64,000 bases of DNA from Symbiodinium natans (GCA_905221605.1 CAJNDS010000791.1:434001-498000); one strand, 5' to 3'. Shown: positions 11,873 through 23,638, counted from the stretch's first letter. Notes: generated by a model not told the origin, from the sequence alone. Translations and numbers: made by a program.

Positions 11873-12869
11873 CTTCGTGGCGTCGGAATGTGTGGGAGCC
11901 CTAATCCGCCAAGAGAGATAAACGATGAAGGCTTCTCAAAGGATTGAGAATCAAATCCGAACTTAGTAAAACCCGATCAGAATCCACTTCCACCCTGTGC
12001 CCGATGCGAACCCCGTTCGGCCGAAACGCGAAATCGGCGCTAGGCTGTGGCCCGTCGCCACAAATCTCGCCAACGCGCCCCTTAGCTGCTTGGCTCCTAA
12101 GGCCTTTAAGTCATCCGTAAGTTTAGGGTTTAGGGTGTGAGTTGTTGGGGTTTGTAGTTTCCGGCTTGCAACTTTCAAGGGCAAGACCCTGCAAGCCTGG
12201 ATACAAGCGAGCTCAGTGTAGACTTAGGGATGTAGGATCACTGACCCAACACATACCCTGATTCAAATTCCTCTAAACCCCAAACCCGCCACATCCCCAC
12301 AAACACGCCATCCATCAAACCTTACAAACATCCATAGCGTCTGTTTCAGACCTTCAACCTCGAAGTCTTTAAGACTTCCAGCCCCAAAGTAGGCTGCAAA
12401 ACCTCGCGAATTCTCTCAAGATCTCAAGATCCATCACTTCAGCTCGGGCACCTGTCCACGACGATCCCCTCCTCATTCTGCTGTCTCCTAGAAGGGCCCG
12501 GTCGTGCATCTTGAACCCTTTCGAACAACAATTCGTTATCCAACCTCTTTCCAAAGCCCCGCAGCCAAGGATGATAAGATACTGATGGAGATAGGATCAT
12601 GAATAATAAGAATGTGAACGCTAATTTAATAACACAGGATCCCGAACGAAAGCCACAGACTATCTGAGCCCGAAGATAACAATCTTCCTTGCCTATTCCT
12701 GCTAAGTCAGATGCTTTCGTACCCTGGCCTGTGGGACCTTCTATCTTCTTCTTCTCGGCCAAAACAACATACGTCGTGTCATGGCTTTGCACCTAGTCCA
12801 CCAACCACAATGGTGCGATTACGATTGAATATTCAGCTCCAATACCCTGCCCCCTGAACCGTTAAAACC

Positions 12870-13201
12870 TTAGCAACTCTTATGCCGTAAACTTGTTTTG
12901 CATATGCCCGGGCTCAAGCAAGCCCCGATGAGGAGCGCGACCACCAGGAAGAAGGCCAGGAGACCTTGGCCAAGAGTTTGGGAGGTGTTGGGATTGGAAC
13001 GTTGGAGTTTGGGGTTCAGAGGCTCGGAGCTCAAGTGTGTTGAAGTGCATATGGACTCTGAACCTCTGCCATAGCCCAAGGGCTATATGCACTTCCGAAG
13101 ATCGTCAGCACCAGGAGCGATGTCATGGTATGCCCGCCTGCAACACGGCATCGACTCAACAGCCCATTGATCAGCACTATTCCTACTGAGCCCATCGAAG
13201 C
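12870..13201 (-). CDS. Two exons of a polytopic membrane protein, ending in TAA
   Basis: 13093-13201 encodes ASMGSVGIVLINGLL, then SRCRVAGGHTMTSLLVLTIFG. 12870-12964 encodes LLAFFLVVALLIGACLSPG, then a short basic tail to TAA. The junction (GGAA|GT ... AAG|GT) keeps phase, so two or three helices follow one another. The donor context GGAA|GT is the same as in the exon at 11360-11432, which hints at related exons. The stop could instead lie beyond an unrecognised donor. Confidence 0.58.
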
Positions 13202-13453
13202 CTATACGGCTGCAAATCCTCCAGCAGACTCACGCCGTATGTAAGGCATGACCATGAATGCTAGGTACCTCCCTCTCTTGACTCTTCAAAGCCAACTTCA
13301 CCTGAATTCGTTTCTCCTAAGCACCTTCATCTCCAACTACACCGCATCTTCTAGTCTTGTCCTGATGCTGTTTGAGGATCACTCACGCCAATTCCTTCCC
13401 ACATAACGGGGACAGAAGGCAAGCGGGCCCAGCAAACTCACAGCTTCTTCCAC

Positions 13454-13566
13454 CTCAAGCTGCCCGGATCAGTGCCTGGCTCCACCAGTACAATGTGCTG
13501 TACCCCCGAATCAGCAGAATCAGCAGCGGTAGTTGGGATCTGCAAGGATTTCTCGGCATGTCCTTC
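13454..13566 (-). CDS. Candidate internal exon (EGHAEKSLQIPTTAADSA)
   Basis: 113 nt from TCAG|G to TGAG|GTGG, open over 37 codons. Product unknown. The plus strand is also open here, so strand is inferred from its neighbours. Confidence 0.38.
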
Positions 13567-13741
13567 CTGAGCTGACAAGGTGCACCCCTTACAAATTCCA
13601 CGAACCCTTACATTGGGTTCATACAACCCCAGACTACTCTACCTTATTAGAGACTAAAGACCCATGAAAGCCCTTCAATTTTCATGTCCTCGGCAGCGTA
13701 TGGCATGGGAAGACACGGAAGGTTTGCGGTGTCGGGTGCAA

Positions 13742-13800
13742 CAGTTCAGGGTTTAGGGTTTGAGTTCAGGGTTTAGGAGTTTAGGGGTTTAGGGTTCATA
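13742..13800 (+). repeat. Degenerate TTTAGGG array
   Basis: Six to seven copies, with TTCAGGG and TTTGAG variants. C-rich CCCTAA-like sequence follows at about 13880-13955, giving the G-rich to C-rich spacer pattern seen across the window. Confidence 0.85.
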
Positions 13801-14022
13801 GGGGCAAAGGGGGTGCCTCTGCTGATTAAGATGACCCCCAAAAGCGGCTCGAATAAGTCACACACACACCAAAACATAAGCAGGCCCCCAGCCCTGATCC
13901 GTAATTCCTAATCCTCCAAGCCCTATACTTTATTGAAGCCCAAAACCCTCACAGCCGGTTCAGCCAGGCGGCGCTCAGAATGGCAAACGCTGGGCGGACC
14001 TTCTCTGATTTTGGGCGTGTCT

Positions 14023-14062
14023 GGGGCTTAGGGTTTAGGGTTTAGGGTTTAGGGTTTCGGGT
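14023..14062 (+). repeat. Interstitial telomeric array, TTTAGGG orientation
   Basis: Four to five clean TTTAGGG copies, passing into degenerate GGTTTCGGG words. It flanks the right side of an open island at 13960-14022. Confidence 0.9.
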
Positions 14063-14516
14063 TCTGGGCTTGGCTTGCCGTGGTCATATGATGCCGAAGG
14101 GCCTGCCATGCCTTGTTGAGCTGCAGAATGATCAGCAGTCCACATGGTGGGAGGGGGTTGAGGAACATTCGGGTCCCCTTCCATACCTTTCTATCGTCCA
14201 TCACAGAAACCCTTTCAAAGGGATCACTCACCCCTCAACCACCCTCCCCCCCAAACAGAATAAACAAATTAATTAATTAACAATGATAACAACACCTTCT
14301 CTAAGATGGGAACTTTAGGACAACCGCCGTCAAATCTACAAGACGGGAAGACACTGAAACCAAAACATGCGGGCCTTACACGAGGCTTGTCTTGCTTTGG
14401 GCTTAAGGCCCAGGCAGATAAGAGCTCAGGAATCGTTAGTTTCGAGCTCGAATGCCAGGCTTGGGGTTCAGAGTTTAGGGTTCAGGGGTTCACTAGGTTG
14501 TGCAGCCGCTCATGGC

Positions 14517-14564
14517 CTCCAGTGTGAGGAAGGCGAGTAGCAGCAGGGTGCAACTCGCTGCCAT
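14517..14564 (-). CDS. First exon with start codon and signal peptide
   Basis: MAASCTLLLLAFLTLE: Met, a hydrophobic core and a small-residue region typical of a secretory signal or the first part of a bipartite plastid leader. Ends in CTGGAG|GC, the donor form used by bL12. Downstream exons (minus) would lie below 14.5 kb; a possible next segment is VRPAFAILSAAWLN near 13975-14010. Confidence 0.55.
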
Positions 14565-15287
14565 GCTACCGGCGTAACCTTTTTGGTGGTATTGTCTATT
14601 TGAAGGTTCGCTCGTGTTCAGTCGCCTGGCTGGTATAACTTATCAAGGCTCTGCCCGGGCAGAAGGGTTGAGGGCGCATTGCTCGGAGTTCTTGGGCTGT
14701 TAGGGTGCTAAGAGTGCATAAGCTTCAGCTTTTGCCTGAAGTGTTTGATGCCTGGGTCAGAAGATGTAGCTGGTACGGTACCGTCGGAGAAGGGCCCTAG
14801 GGGCCTTGATCCAAGCAAGGGGCCAGGTCAAGCTGACTGTCGGCAGTGCACCCAACACGAAGTCACTACCCGGCACATGACTCGAAACTCCGAGCACCGA
14901 AAGACCCTCGAAAACTTAGTTCGGGCACGTTAGGGCCATGCACGAGAGCAACAACAACTGAATGTTACGAAAGGGAAGACCGCACTTTCGCGCCGTTTTT
15001 GTTCTCCCTGCATCTTCGAGTTTTCGGGGAGAGTCTGAGACTGTCGAAGGTTCTTTGTGTCTATGGCTGCGTGGGCTAAAGCCTAAAGCCATCTCACTTT
15101 GTTTCGATGTCCCTGCACACCTGAGTCTGGGAAAAGGACGCAACATAATTGCAGAGGGTAGCAGGGGTTAGGTCTGGCCGCCCTAGCCTGTAGAACTGGA
15201 AAGCCACTCGGCCTATGCAACATGTTTCCCCCCCACACTCTTTGCATGATTCTTTAAGACAGGTAGTGGGAGGAACCGCTGGGGTAC

Positions 15288-15374
15288 ATGATTCTGAGCA
15301 TGGTCCCACAGGTGCTTCACAAGAAGGCGCGGCTCCCGAGGCTGAATCTGGCCGAGTGGCCATTGAAAGGCAAC
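15288..15374 (-). CDS. Candidate exon (VAFQWPLGQIQPREPRLL)
   Basis: 87 nt from ACAG|G to a GTACCC donor. Continues with VKHLWDHAQNH. The plus strand has an open reading over the same bases (about 15312-15456), ending at a GTAAG; I treat that as the shadow. Product unknown. Confidence 0.5.
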
Positions 15375-15803
15375 CTGTCCCGCACGGAGAAATTCGCCTG
15401 TTTACCTGGGGCCGGCTTCGGGCGCTCAGCCGGGAGTTGCGATTTGAGGTTCCCCTGTAAGATCCTATAAGTGGCCATAAACGGATAAAAGGTACCTGTT
15501 TCGGAGCTCCCCTACCGAGAACCAGTAGTACAGAGTGTGGAGTTCACCCTAAAGAAACCGTCGGGCCCCAACGAAACAAAGGCCAAACTAAGGCCAAACT
15601 ATTCGGATAAATGGGTTGTGCATCTATTCCGATTTGAGGGTTTGATATAGGATTTAGAGAGGGGGGCTTGTAAGGTTTACGGAATTCGTTGAGGCCTGGG
15701 TTTCTTCCCTCAACCCCTGCAGCTTTCAAGAACCTCTCGAACCCCCCAACCTCAACCCTTTGTCAACCCCTGAGGCACAATCATAACCCGAAACCCTGAA
15801 CCC

Positions 15804-15922
15804 TAACCCTAAACCCTAAACCCTAAACCCTAAACCCTAAACCCTAAACCCTAAACCCTAAACCCTAAACCCTAAACCCTAAACCCTAAACCCTAAACCC
15901 TAAACCCTAAACCCTAAACCCT
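15804..15922 (+). repeat. Interstitial telomeric array, CCCTAAA orientation
   Basis: About 16 to 17 head-to-tail copies of CCCTAAA, essentially perfect, preceded by degenerate copies from about 15785. It starts only 12 nt beyond the bL12 stop codon (downstream on the minus strand), so it lies in the 3' UTR or just outside the gene. It is the longest perfect telomere-type array in the window. Confidence 0.97.
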
Positions 15923-15934
15923 CACTCCTAATTC

Positions 15935-18900
15935 CTAAAAACCCCTAGGGGCACCCTGGGCTCTCTTCCAAGTGCCGGGCTCCACTACCGCCTTGGCCCC
16001 TGCCTCCTCAAGCTGCTTCACGGCATCCTGGGGGGGCTTTTTTTGCTGGGTTCTTAGAGGGGTTTAGGGTTTAGGGTTTAGGGTTTAGGGGTTTAGGGTT
16101 TAGGGATTTGGGGTTTCAGTGCTCCCATTTAGGGTTCGTAGAAGGGGGAGTGAATATATGCACCGAAGTCCTTGAGATTCACAACTAAAGAACCTACAAG
16201 CCTAGAGGCGCTGAATTCACAGTTGCTCATGGCTTCAGGGCTTATAGGGTGTTGCTGCTACAAGGCAACAAAGACTATTTACGGGAATCAAAATGAAAGC
16301 TACAACCCCTTCCAATGTTTTGGGTCTAGGATTGAGGCAAGTCCTTCTTTGTGTGGGCACCCCACAATAATGGCGTAATGGGGTGCCCCTTGCTCGCATT
16401 CTCCTGGACCCTCAGCGCCTCTTGCAAAAGCCGCTATGGACGGATCAGCCAACAACTTGTAAAGCTCCAGCCCGAAAGCGAACGGAATGGCTCTTCCTGG
16501 AAAGAAACAAAAGTTCCGAAACTCGCCTCTATATGGCCTAAATTCCGAATCTCAACTCTATATGGCCTAAACCCTAAAACCTCCACCTCCCCGCCCCGCT
16601 CCACCCAAATCAACCACAAACCCTCCACCGCAAACCCCCAAGCCTCGCAGACATCCTTGGGCTTGCCCTGCAGAGCACGGGGTTCGGAGTGAATGAGTTG
16701 GTTTAACTGTTTGCTTGAAAGAAGGGGAAGGCGGAGAAGGAAGAGTTCCCAGGTAGTTTGATTTGTAGGTTTGATGGCTTGAGATGTTTAGCCTGACGGG
16801 CCTAGGCACAACACCAAACACTCAATCCCGCCCCTCCCTAAGTGTCAATAGAAACCCCAAACCCTGAAACCTCAAAACCCCGAAGCCCTGAAAGTCCTCA
16901 TCCTGCCGAAAGGCCCCAGCATTCCCGTGGCCTCGATGAACTTGCCGGGGTTGTCTGCCAAGCCCTTGGCATCCTTGAGACCAAGGCCAGTGATGGCGCG
17001 GAGGGCCTGGCCCAGAAGTTTTGGGTGGTGGTTCTCGGGGCTTTGGGTTGACGTCCTAAGACATTTAAACAGCCTGGGCCCTACTACCCTACAAACCCAA
17101 ACCCCAATGCCCGCGCACACCCTGAACCTCCTTCCCTTAAACACCACGAGTCGTCCCGGAGCCCTCCTACCTTGTCCCAGCCTAGACCACCGAATCTTTA
17201 CTGAGGTGTTTTCGCTGGGCGGATAGGCAGGTAGGACTTGGAGGAGTTCGGACATTGAAATAAGTTAAAAAGAGATACAGAAACAGCTCTATGTGCACCT
17301 TGCACGGGGCTTCGGATGCCGGAGAGAACCTGGGACCGAAAGCCCCAAGCCCCCGAGCCCAAACTCAACCGCAAGAAGGTGCTTGGCCTTGATAATGGCG
17401 ATCTTCTTCTCCTGCGCTGCACAGGCTTCTCAGGATATCTCAACCACCTCAACTCTCCAGCTCGTGGTGGCAACTTCTGGAAACCCTCCTACACAAATTC
17501 ATCTCAACATTTTGGGAGGATCGTCCCAGATTCTCCTTCAACGAGCCAGCGGTTCCGATCACACGGTTCTTGTTGGTTTCTGTGTCTTATTATTGGCTTC
17601 AGAGAACTTTTGTGAACATGGTCTCGAGGTTGGGGGCTGGGTTCGCTAACGTTAAAAAGCAAGGAAGCATTGGTTCACTCCAGCGCTTTCCGGGACCCTC
17701 TTGCGGCAGTCACCTAGTTGCGGGTGGAATGCATTCGAGGTCGTCGTCGCCGTGCGACGGCACTCTTGACGAAGTACAAGGAAGGCAGTGGTCAAACTCG
17801 GGCCGGATTCACTTGCCAAGGTCCGGTGACAGCACCGGGGGTACTTGCCACACTGTGTGTGGCCCTGTAAGGAGATTGTGCGTCGAGTTTCATGAAACGA
17901 GGTTGCCCAGTGGGAACCTAACACAAAAAATGAGAGCCAAAAGGTGGGGGAGGGGTGAAGGCAAGGAGTAACCAGAACTGTCTCGACCGACGATCGTAGA
18001 TTCACGATTCAGCTCAAAGGTCCCGTGTGAGGACGGCCTGTTTGAATAGGGAATTCGGTAGTCAAAACCAGGGGCGCAAAGTCAGCAGAGCTTCTTCTCA
18101 ATTGGGCCTTTTGGAGGTTTGCGGTTTGCGTGGCTCATGCTGTCCTTTGGCACTTCCTTCAGCACGACATCGAACTCCGTCTTCTCGGGCGCCTTGGGAA
18201 GGGTACCGCTGCAATTGCCGAGTCCGGGAGTACTTGAACAAAAGGGACCACCATTGGTTCCAGCTCTGCAGAATATGGAATTCAGGACTCTCATATGACT
18301 CTGATCCGTTCCCTCCATGAGGGCTGGTCGTCTTTAGGGTTAAATACTTGGACTGAAGTCAATCGGCAGGCTGCTGAGGCTGTAGGGTGAAGTGATGTGG
18401 CTTTCGATCTCACTTCCACTTCGGCTTATTCTTGTTGCTGAACCCTGAAGGTCCGACTGTACCCGCAACACAGAAGTTTGAGTCCACCAACGCCAGCACC
18501 GCGGGTTCTTAGTCTCCCAGCAAAACCTGCAAAGCCCTCGAAACTGACAGCCTGGCCTCTGCTTCTCGAAGTATACAGCCAATGAGGCCAGAAAAGTTCA
18601 CAGCTCGCAAATCCAAAGTCTGGGGCTTGCGACTGCCTCAGCGTCGCCGCCACCGCCGCCTGCCCCGGGCGCTGCCATCCTGTGCAAAGACTGGGAAGCT
18701 TGAACCCTCCCGAGTCGGTGCACCCTTGGCACTGTTCATTTGTGATTTCCAGGGCTTGGAGTTTCGGACACTGGGACAAGTCTGAGCCCAAGTTTCGGAT
18801 TTAAGGTTGATCCAGAAGGCTTTCTAGTTGCACAATGTGAGCCAGAAGAGAATAATACAGTAGGTGTGGGGTCCACATGATCTAGTAGCATGGAGTAGAA

Positions 18901-20204
18901 TGACCATCAATAACACCTTAGGTGCACCCGTTCGTGACCGAAGGTGGATTTAGGTTTTGAAAAGGCCGTTCCTTCTGCGACCAGAACTACGGATAAGATC
19001 GATAGCAATCACGACTGTGATGGGTGAAGCTAGTTATGCGGTGCGCGCATCATAATTACCGCACAGAACCTCCTGACCACGGTGAGCTGGTCAGGGCTTT
19101 GGAAAGCGGGGCGTGGCTGCCAGTGGCTCACTTGAAGCACAGGCTACTGGTCTTGCCATGCGCCGCCAGCATCGAATCAAGTGAAGGCCAATAGAAAACA
19201 ACATGCTGAAGGTGCTGCATCTCAAGTTTCGAAAGAGCTGAATTACCTGAACCAAGCAAGGGTTTAGGGCTTGGGGTTTGGGGTCCCTTCCCACAACCAG
19301 GCCAGAGGCACACAACAGCTCCAGCCGAAGCAGAAGCATCTACTCCAAAGGTCTCCTCAATTGCCTGCCGTCATTCGCAGCTTCAGGGATTCAAAAGTGG
19401 CAAGTGGGTTTAGCTGCATTGGACTTCGAGGGAGGATATGAGGCTTCTGGCGCAGCCCTTCCCGCGTGCGGGTGACACGCAACATGCTCTGTAGCACGCC
19501 GTCCTATCGAACATCACATGCTGAGCGCACCCTCCTTGAATACCGAGGCCACTCACGGCCGAGGTGTTCGCTTGTGGACCCTTGTTCCACAAAGGCACGA
19601 GAAACACAAAGACACACACACACACACACTGTCTCTCACTCTCTCTCTCTCTCTCTCTCTCACTCGCTCCTGGGGGAAATCCTCAGCTCATCAAAGCCCC
19701 TGGATTGGCCTCGAACCCATGCCTTAGAGCTAACTGAGCTCCGACCTCAAAGCCCTTCAAAAAGCCTCAGAATCCCCCCCGCAGCCTTTACCAGCTCGGA
19801 GGCTTCGAGCAATGTTAGGCCTGCATGTCACGATGCCAGAAGCTTCAGAATCTAGTGCTCCGGGAGTCGGGTCTAGTGTCGTGGTGAAGGGTCAAGGGGG
19901 AGGGAGCCTTCAGATTTAGGGCCTCATCTTCTTTGCTCTAGATAGGCTTGGGGCTTCCAGCGAACTAAGGAAGAACTGGGTTTGGGACAGATGTCTTGGA
20001 GTTGAGTAGTTGAAAATCACTAATGGCGGCTCGTAGCCTTGAATATTGAGGGCTTGTAGGGCTTAGGGGCTTAGGGAATACAATGGACCAAACCCCACAT
20101 TCGCCGAGCCCTCGAACTCCTGGGTCCTTAATCCGCAACCCCCAAGCCCCCAAGAGCCTGAAACTCTTACTGGGGCCTTTGAGTTCCTCGACGATGTCAT
20201 CCAC
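15935..20204 (-). CDS. rpl12: Plastid-type ribosomal protein bL12 (L7/L12), nine exons seen, 5' end missing
   Basis: Stalk protein of the large ribosomal subunit that recruits translation factors; the plastid/cyanobacterial type predicts a nucleus-encoded plastid protein. Exons, in coding order: 20177-20204 (VDDIVEELK), 19786-19820 (LTLLEASELVK), 19312-19364 (AIEETFGVDASASAGAV), 18637-18679 (Ala/Gly hinge MAAPGAGGGGGDAE), 18145-18192 (APEKTEFDVVLKEVPK), 17388-17411 (EKKIAIIK), 16932-17006 (ALRAITGLGLKDAK, then GLADNPGKFIE), 16644-16667 (GKPKDVCE), 15935-16027 (DAVKQLEEAGAKAVVE, then a short tail to TAG). All junctions are in phase, and the spacing matches the whole family N-domain, hinge and C-domain. 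Introns are 264-733 nt. Donors are GC six times, GA once, GT once; each acceptor is AG followed by G. Transit-peptide exons upstream of 20204 were not recognised. The last 13 residues may be a real tail or run into unspliced sequence. Confidence 0.95.
16057..16112 (+). repeat. Interstitial telomeric array, TTTAGGG orientation, inside last bL12 intron
   Basis: About seven copies of TTTAGGG with one or two extra G residues. It lies about 30 nt beyond the acceptor side of the last bL12 exon, within the last intron, in the opposite orientation to the array at 15804-15922. The two arrays bracket that exon and face outward. Confidence 0.95.
19605..19668. repeat. CA and CT microsatellites
   Basis: About nine CA units followed by two runs of CT, within the second bL12 intron region (19365-19785). 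Confidence 0.97.
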
Positions 20205-20579
20205 CTCTGGCGTTTGAGGTCTTGCCAGGGTAGGGCTCAGGGCTCTAAACCAGAAAGATGGGAATTCAGGAACCAGGAGCTTGGGCCAGTTTACGGCTTC
20301 AGGGGCTTAGGTGCATTTGTTCAAACAAAAGGCGCGGTTTTTGTGAGTTGCGCGGAGGTGCTTCCGGGGCAAGGCATCAACTTCAGCCTTCCTAAGAGAG
20401 CGCGTGGACGGTGATGGCATCCCCTCCTTAAGCCGAACATCGGCCCGGGACCAGCAACCTCGCATAATCAGATAAGCCATGATCGCCCTAGTATCTATGC
20501 CCTAGACTCGAACCCAGTCTGAGAACCCTTGTGGTCATCATCATCATCACCACCAACATCGTAATGATTGCATCCTCAC

Positions 20580-20658
20580 CTTCACAGTCGAAGCAAGAAG
20601 TACTCGTAATCAAATTGATGAGGACATCCCAGGCCCACTTGACCCCGAAGGGGCTTGC
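20580..20658 (-). CDS. Candidate internal exon (ASPFGVKWAWDVLINLIT)
   Basis: 79 nt from GAAG|G to GAAG|GTGAGG, the best GT donor seen on this strand. Continues with STSCFDCE. The Trp/Asp pattern followed by a hydrophobic stretch recalls the first segment of cation channels, but this is only a resemblance. Confidence 0.55.
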
Positions 20659-20945
20659 CTTCGAGTCCATGCTGACTGCGGGCGCCCGGCTGGATCCTCG
20701 CCTCGATAAGAGGAGCTCCACTTTCCGAAACCAAACCCCTAGACACGGAACCTCCTACTAGAAGACTTGCGGAATCAGGTACCCGGTGGGCCTTTTCGAA
20801 AGGATTATATACTGGGCCGGGACTTCCCTGTGAAGTGCCAGCAAGCCCAGGGCTTCCGGTAAGTCGACCCGGGGGAAGGGGATAGCCAAGCAAGGAAGGA
20901 ACCATGCAGTAGGATACCTCTGTAGCACATTTCGGCTGGGAGTTG

Positions 20946-21010
20946 AGGGTATGGTTTCTGTGCATGAAGTGGTGAGGAGGTATGGTTTCTGTGCATGAAG
21001 TGGTGAGGAA
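20946..21010. repeat. Tandem duplication of about 32 bp
   Basis: A unit containing TATGGTTTCTGTGCATGAAG and GTGGTGAGGA occurs twice in succession, almost identical. Confidence 0.93.
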
Positions 21011-21081
21011 ACCTGGGATGAACATAAGGTCAATGGCTCATGTATGATCCCAACGTCGGGGGTACGCGACACCCTGCTGTG

Positions 21082-21135
21082 CTAGACAGGCGGCAGCGCT
21101 GGTGCGCCGCTAACGAAGTCCTGAGGGGTGGCGTC
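21082..21135 (-). CDS. Candidate 3' terminal exon (DATPQDFVSGAPALPPV, stop TAG)
   Basis: 54 nt from CCAG|G to TAG. The frame is also open to the right, adding VEAACVGQ. Likely the 3' end of a gene lying right of the region. Confidence 0.5.
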   Translation of the reverse strand, partial: DATPQDFVSGAPALPPV

Positions 21136-21527
21136 CTGGCCAACGCATGCGGCTTCCACCATAAACCCTCGAAGCCCTGGAGCGACAAAAAGGAGCCTTA
21201 AGCACTCACAATTGCAGATGCAGGAGCCTTAAGCATTAGAAATAACGACATGTGAAGCTGTGGAGACTAACCTTACACAAAGCATATTACAGACATGATG
21301 GTGACCAACGGCACTGGTGGCAAAGCGCCGCGATTGCTTCCGAAGGTCTTCCAATTAAGGATAGTGCAGGGTTTAGGGTCAACTACAACATCTGAAATAT
21401 GCGGTTCAGGGTTAAAACCCCCAATTCGAAATCATGCGAACTCGAACTCTTCCGCCCGAACCCTCCACAAGCGCAGGTATTCTAACCCTTACGGCGAATG
21501 GTTAGGTGGACCTCAGGGTCATCCTTT

Positions 21528-21692
21528 ATATATATATATAGATAGATCTATCTTTTTCAGATACAAGATATAATATATATATATATATATATACTTTTCA
21601 TTCATTTATTCATATGTATGTATATGTACAGGGGATTTTAAATGTATCTGTCCCTCTCTAGCTCTAGCTCTCTCTCTCTCTCTGCCTGTAAG
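21528..21692. repeat. AT-rich simple repeats and CT run
   Basis: Two TA tracts around a GATA/TATC palindromic segment, then TATG steps and a TCTC run. No gene seen in 21140-22440 apart from this. Confidence 0.95.
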
Positions 21693-23638
21693 GCCTGGAG
21701 ATGCACTTATCATCCTGCCCTATCCTGAAATTTTTCAGTGCATTCGCGCCTGCGGCGCGTAGACTGCGCACACGGCCATCAGTCCAAACCTTCGCGTCGG
21801 ACGTGGGAAGAAATAGGCCTCCCTAAGCCTGGTCATCCACCAGGAATGCAACAGGGGCAAAACCCCTGAATGCCGCAAAGCACTTAAGCCCTGCAATCCA
21901 TTGAAGCCTTAACATCTCAACCCAACAAAACAAAACAAACAACTAACTTCAAACCTTCAAGCCGAATAACATCGAGCCTTAAAGACCCTAAACCCTAAAC
22001 TTTAAACACTTCACTCACCCCTGGAATTTGCAGTCGACTCCCTGAGGGGGCTTTCGGGGCTTTTAAGTCTTGAGAGCTCTGAAGGAACTTTAGGCCCTTT
22101 GGCTTTCAGGTTTAAGGTTTAGGGATATTCGTGCAATCCTAGCATGAAGTTGCTGAGGATTTAGTCAAGGGGTTCTAGTTGGTTCTTGTCTGCCTGCTCT
22201 TCTGGTGGTTGCCTGTGGACCTGTGGTACTCAATCACTGAAGGCCACGTAGGGAGCAGGGGTTGAGAGGTGGTGTCTAGCTCGAAGTTTCTGTGTTTCAG
22301 GGCGGACCGCTACTTCTGAACTTTGCCTGGAGTGCCTTAACACTCCGCAAGCCCGAACCCCCAACAAGCCGTAAACCTGGGCTCCGGGCAGTGCAACGGA
22401 GATCGAAGATCGAGACCGCCTGCACCGGAAACAGTTAAACCAAGTTCTTGGACAGGTTGGGGCTTCTTGGCCTTGGCTACATGACATGGCCAGGGCCTAT
22501 GGGATGAGGTGGCATGCAATACAATGTAATGAGTGGGAATTGTGCCAAAGGATCCGAAACTTATCCCACCCTGAGGACGCGCAACCCTACACTATTCAGC
22601 CACCCGGACCTGCCTGTCAGCACTGGAAGGGGCGAAGGTTGCGGCAGCCATGGCCTGTCCATCATCATTTGGGTCCAAGCAGACAACCGGGGCAGGCAAT
22701 TGTGGGCTTTGCGTACAGGACTCCAGAACAACGCTCTGTTCTGACACATAGCCATACATAGTACTCCTTCCCAACCAGCGCCCACTATTCATGCTCATTT
22801 CTTACGGCTAAGGCCACTTAAAAAATAACGACACGGGCCTGCCCGAGAAGTACTGTTCGCAAATTCACCCCTCTACCCCTGAGCCCTAAACCCCCAGAGT
22901 CGGAATTCGTCTTGTCAAGCCCCAAACGAGTGAGGACACACACATGCGCGAAACCCAAACCAAGCACACTCCTGACGTTTGTAGGTGTCCTTTAACCCGA
23001 AACTCTAGAAACCGCATACCCCCAGGCACTTAATTCAAAACAAAACGGTTGGGCTTGGGTGTAAATCGAGGCTTCAGGGTCACTGGCATGAAGGCATTTG
23101 GGATTCCAAGTTCCATGCTTCGTGTGCCCAGCTTGTCCTGAGACTCCAAACTCCAATCAGGTCACAATGTGCAAACTCGCTCGGAGGTTTCCAAGCGCCA
23201 TAAAGCACTTGCAATCTTACAGACCCAGACTCCTAGAAACCAACAAACCTGTGTGCCCTCAACCCTCTCCAGCGGCCTGCAACGCTAAGGGCTTCCGACG
23301 GCGCGACAATGTGTGTCCTAGTCCCTGGGGCGCCCCGGATCTGAGCCGAGGCTGTTGCAGAGTGTCAAGTCCTCAGGGTTCGCGTCCTTTCGTCTGAGGA
23401 CCTCCAAAGTCAACTTTAAGTGGTAGCTTCTTGTTGAGAGCCCGATAAGATTGTTAGGAAACCTGTAGACAGCTCCTTCACGCGGGGGGTAAGAGCTTCG
23501 GGGCATCACTTCATCAACAGCTTCTTATCGAGGGCTCACCTCTTCGGGGACTGGACCCTAGCATCCCCAAGCCGCCTCCTTCTTGTGCAGATCGTGGCAG
23601 CCTTAAACCTAAAGCACCCACGGCACCAAGCAAGCAGC

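Noticed and set aside
19705-19750. tRNA-like stretch on minus (GAGCTCAGTTAGCTC and GGTTCGAGGCC boxes)
   Set aside because: The boxes are too close together; there is no room for an anticodon arm and the T stem is broken. At most a decayed tRNA-derived fragment.
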